NCBI GenBank assembly: GCA_022837245.1
Contig: JALHHX010000133.1
Span: 5,471-11,540 of the forward strand
Source: Lentisphaerota bacterium
GTDB lineage: Bacteria > Verrucomicrobiota > Kiritimatiellia > RFP12 > UBA3636
Direction of reading: 5' to 3'
Length of the DNA: 6,070 bases
In this document: positions 5,160 to 6,070 of the stretch, one piece after another
How positions within the stretch are numbered: the stretch's first letter is position 1
How the letters are laid out: each line of letters opens with the position of its first letter
Translations under genes and position numbers: made by a program
The notes under the pieces: generated by a model
What the model saw: only the letters and a program-made list of their open reading frames with translations
Database searches by the model: none
Told to the model about the DNA's origin: nothing

Positions 5160-5660
5160 TCACCGGCGACACTGGAGCGCAGCGGTATTACTGGCCGGTG
5201 CGGCGTCTTGTTCGATGAATTTCTCCATGAGCTCGAATTTAATGCCATGTTCGAGGAACAAAGGGTGTTCCGGCGCCAAGCCCGGAGCAGCTTGAAACCC
5301 GAGCGTTCTGAAGAATTCAGCCGACGTATTGCGAGCGATGGTATGAATACGCCGGCAGCTCCTGGCCTTGGCAATACGGCAGAGTTCCGCGACAAGACTG
5401 CGGCCGACGCCGCGTCCTTGGGCGTGAAAAGCAACGGCCAGATGTCGGAGTTCCATCTCGGCGTCGCCGGTGCAGACGGCCACCAATCCTCCAACGACCT
5501 GTTTGTTTTCTCGGGCGAGCAGCTCGAACTCCTCGCCTTCCGGCTTGAACGAGCCGCGTACATCTCGCGGGAGACCCAATGGTTGCCACAAGACCACCCA
5601 AAGCAGTTCATCCAATGTTGTGGAAGCATCGGTTGTCGCTACGTTTTCTACTGTTGCCAT
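5160..5660 (-). CDS. GNAT-family N-acetyltransferase
   Basis: A 166-residue protein, normal for a single GNAT domain. The acetyl-CoA-binding motif A is RHLAVAFHAQGRGVGRSLV (72-90), with QGRGVG at 81-86. It is followed by a helix and the C-terminal block IARNTSAEFFRTLGF, typical of strand 5 and the motif B region. An N-terminal LLWVVLWQPLGLPRDVRGSF stretch resembles a subgroup of uncharacterised GNAT enzymes. The acceptor substrate is unknown. I chose the ATG at 5658-5660 (minus strand) because family similarity begins there. Upstream the frame stays open to 5825 but reads Pro/Arg-rich sequence across a large hairpin. The Shine-Dalgarno site is weak: AGGA only 2 nt from the ATG. The gene converges on the PHP gene across a 516-bp gap and appears to stand alone. 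Open frames on the plus strand here are shadows. Confidence 0.85.
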   Translation of the reverse strand: MATVENVATTDASTTLDELLWVVLWQPLGLPRDVRGSFKPEGEEFELLARENKQVVGGLVAVCTGDAEMELRHLAVAFHAQGRGVGRSLVAELCRIAKARSCRRIHTIARNTSAEFFRTLGFQAAPGLAPEHPLFLEHGIKFELMEKFIEQDAAPASNTAALQCRR

Positions 5661-5674
5661 ATTCCTGTTTTCGT

Positions 5675-5723
5675 CCCCGCCAGCCGGTAGCAAGCGCAAC
5701 ACGCCTGCTGCCGGTTGGCGGGG
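5675..5723 (-). promoter_or_regulatory. Very stable hairpin 14 nt upstream of the GNAT start
   Basis: The arms 5675-5692 and 5706-5723 pair over 18 bp, with two G-T wobbles and no mismatch. The 13-nt loop can add three more pairs (GCG with CGC). On the minus strand the hairpin ends 14 nt before the GNAT ATG, so in a transcript starting upstream it would sit in the 5' leader against the ribosome-binding region. It could limit translation, act as a terminator or attenuator (though no T-run follows), or be a dispersed palindromic element that landed here. Which of these applies cannot be told from one copy. Confidence 0.6.
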
Positions 5724-5850
5724 AGCCGAATTTCCTTCTTGGGGACGGCGGTGGCGGTATCGTGGCACGGTGGGCATGCGGGACAAGGGAAATCTGGGAA
5801 GGGCGCACTTGAGGTGGGCGGGCATCGCATGCCTGTCGATCCAGCGGTAA

Positions 5851-5872
5851 CTGGTGTCACTGCTGACACCGG
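5851..5872. repeat. Small perfect hairpin
   Basis: GGTGTCA (5853-5859) and TGACACC (5864-5870) are exact inverted copies around the loop CTGC. A T-G and a C-G pair can extend the stem to 9 bp. No T-run follows on either strand. It could be an operator-like dyad or a small dispersed palindrome. Confidence 0.45.
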
Positions 5873-6001
5873 GTCTGATCAGTCGTCGAAGGAAAGCCAG
5901 ATGAAATCGCCATGGGGTTTGACATTCCCGGCGAAAACGGGGGTTGTGGGAATCGCGGCGGTCTGTTATTCTCTTGTGAGTGTTGAGTTCTCGTATTGTT
6001 C

Positions 6002-6070
6002 ATGGGTCGTGCGACAGCCCTTCCACGATCAGCGGGCAACCCGGACTACGACCTCTATGAGTTGAGCTGA
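6002..6070 (+). CDS. Very short reading frame ending at the window edge (doubtful)
   Basis: An ATG at 6002 opens 22 codons that finish in NPDYDLYELS and a TGA on the last three bases. The frame is closed by a TGA at 5984-5986, so it is at most 27 codons long. The acidic-aromatic ending looks more protein-like than its surroundings and could be the tail of a decayed or frameshifted gene. No ribosome-binding site is evident. Chance is the more likely explanation. Confidence 0.12.
   Translation: MGRATALPRSAGNPDYDLYELS

Larger units (their letters stand above)
5724..6070. other. Region without a convincing gene
   Basis: Several frames are open for 60-120 codons on both strands. They have low-complexity or unnatural composition, mostly non-ATG starts and no clear ribosome-binding site, and I recognise none as a protein family. 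The stretch contains a small hairpin (5851-5872), an 8-bp palindrome CTGATCAG (5875-5882), an isolated TTGACA (5919-5924) without a matching -10 box, and GTCGTGCGAC (6006-6015), an inverted repeat of 4-bp arms. It reads as an intergenic or degraded region. Confidence 0.5.

Noticed and set aside
5094..5690. 198-codon plus-strand open frame
   Set aside because: It lies opposite the GNAT gene, whose minus-strand frame has clear acetyl-CoA-binding motifs. The plus-strand translation has none.
5661..5825. N-terminal extension of the GNAT protein
   Set aside because: The added 55 residues are Pro/Arg-rich, cross the large hairpin and precede the point where GNAT similarity begins.

Overview
The window is a bacterial chromosome segment of moderately high GC. 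Its densely packed plus-strand genes belong to energy conservation, cofactor repair and nucleotide metabolism. They are followed by about 500 bp of repeat-rich non-coding DNA, one gene on the minus strand, and a gene-poor right end. A stand-alone IMP cyclohydrolase module, an Rnf gene order that ends in rnfE, and CACAGAG-type intergenic repeats would fit an anaerobe of the Planctomycetes-Verrucomicrobia-Lentisphaerae kind. That placement is an impression from general knowledge and is not proven by the sequence.

Region 1 (1-1404) is the 3' part of an rnf operon: the tail of rnfD, then complete rnfG and rnfE, with stop/start junctions that touch or overlap. Rnf is the membrane complex that couples ferredoxin:NAD+ electron transfer to Na+ or H+ transport. 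No rnfA or rnfB follows rnfE, so those genes would have to lie upstream (order ABCDGE) or elsewhere. Region 2 (1441-2994) is a two-domain NAD(P)HX repair enzyme (epimerase plus ADP-dependent dehydratase), 36 nt after rnfE and behind a strong ribosome-binding site. It is probably co-transcribed with rnf, which would link an NADH-linked redox machine to repair of damaged NADH.

Region 3 (3029-4643) has its own likely promoter. It encodes a 228-residue protein equal to only the IMP-cyclohydrolase half of PurH, with a changed active-site loop. Its stop codon overlaps the start of a PHP-family phosphoesterase of the RNase AM / nucleoside 3',5'-bisphosphate phosphatase type.

Region 4 (4644-5159) has no convincing gene. 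It holds a G-rich tract, two perfect 10-bp stem-loops, a 12-bp palindrome, a decayed inverted repeat built on three CACAGAG units at 9-bp spacing, and weak terminator candidates for the two convergent genes. Region 5 (5160-5660) is a GNAT acetyltransferase on the minus strand. A very stable hairpin with 18-bp arms lies 14 nt upstream of its start. Region 6 (5661-6070) has no convincing gene: only that hairpin, a second small hairpin, and a 22-codon reading frame that ends on the last base of the window.

No wholly new system is evident. The points most worth a second look are the altered stand-alone PurH module, the rnf-NAD(P)HX repair linkage, the variant flavinylation motif of RnfG, the cysteine tail of RnfE, and the structured elements around the GNAT gene.
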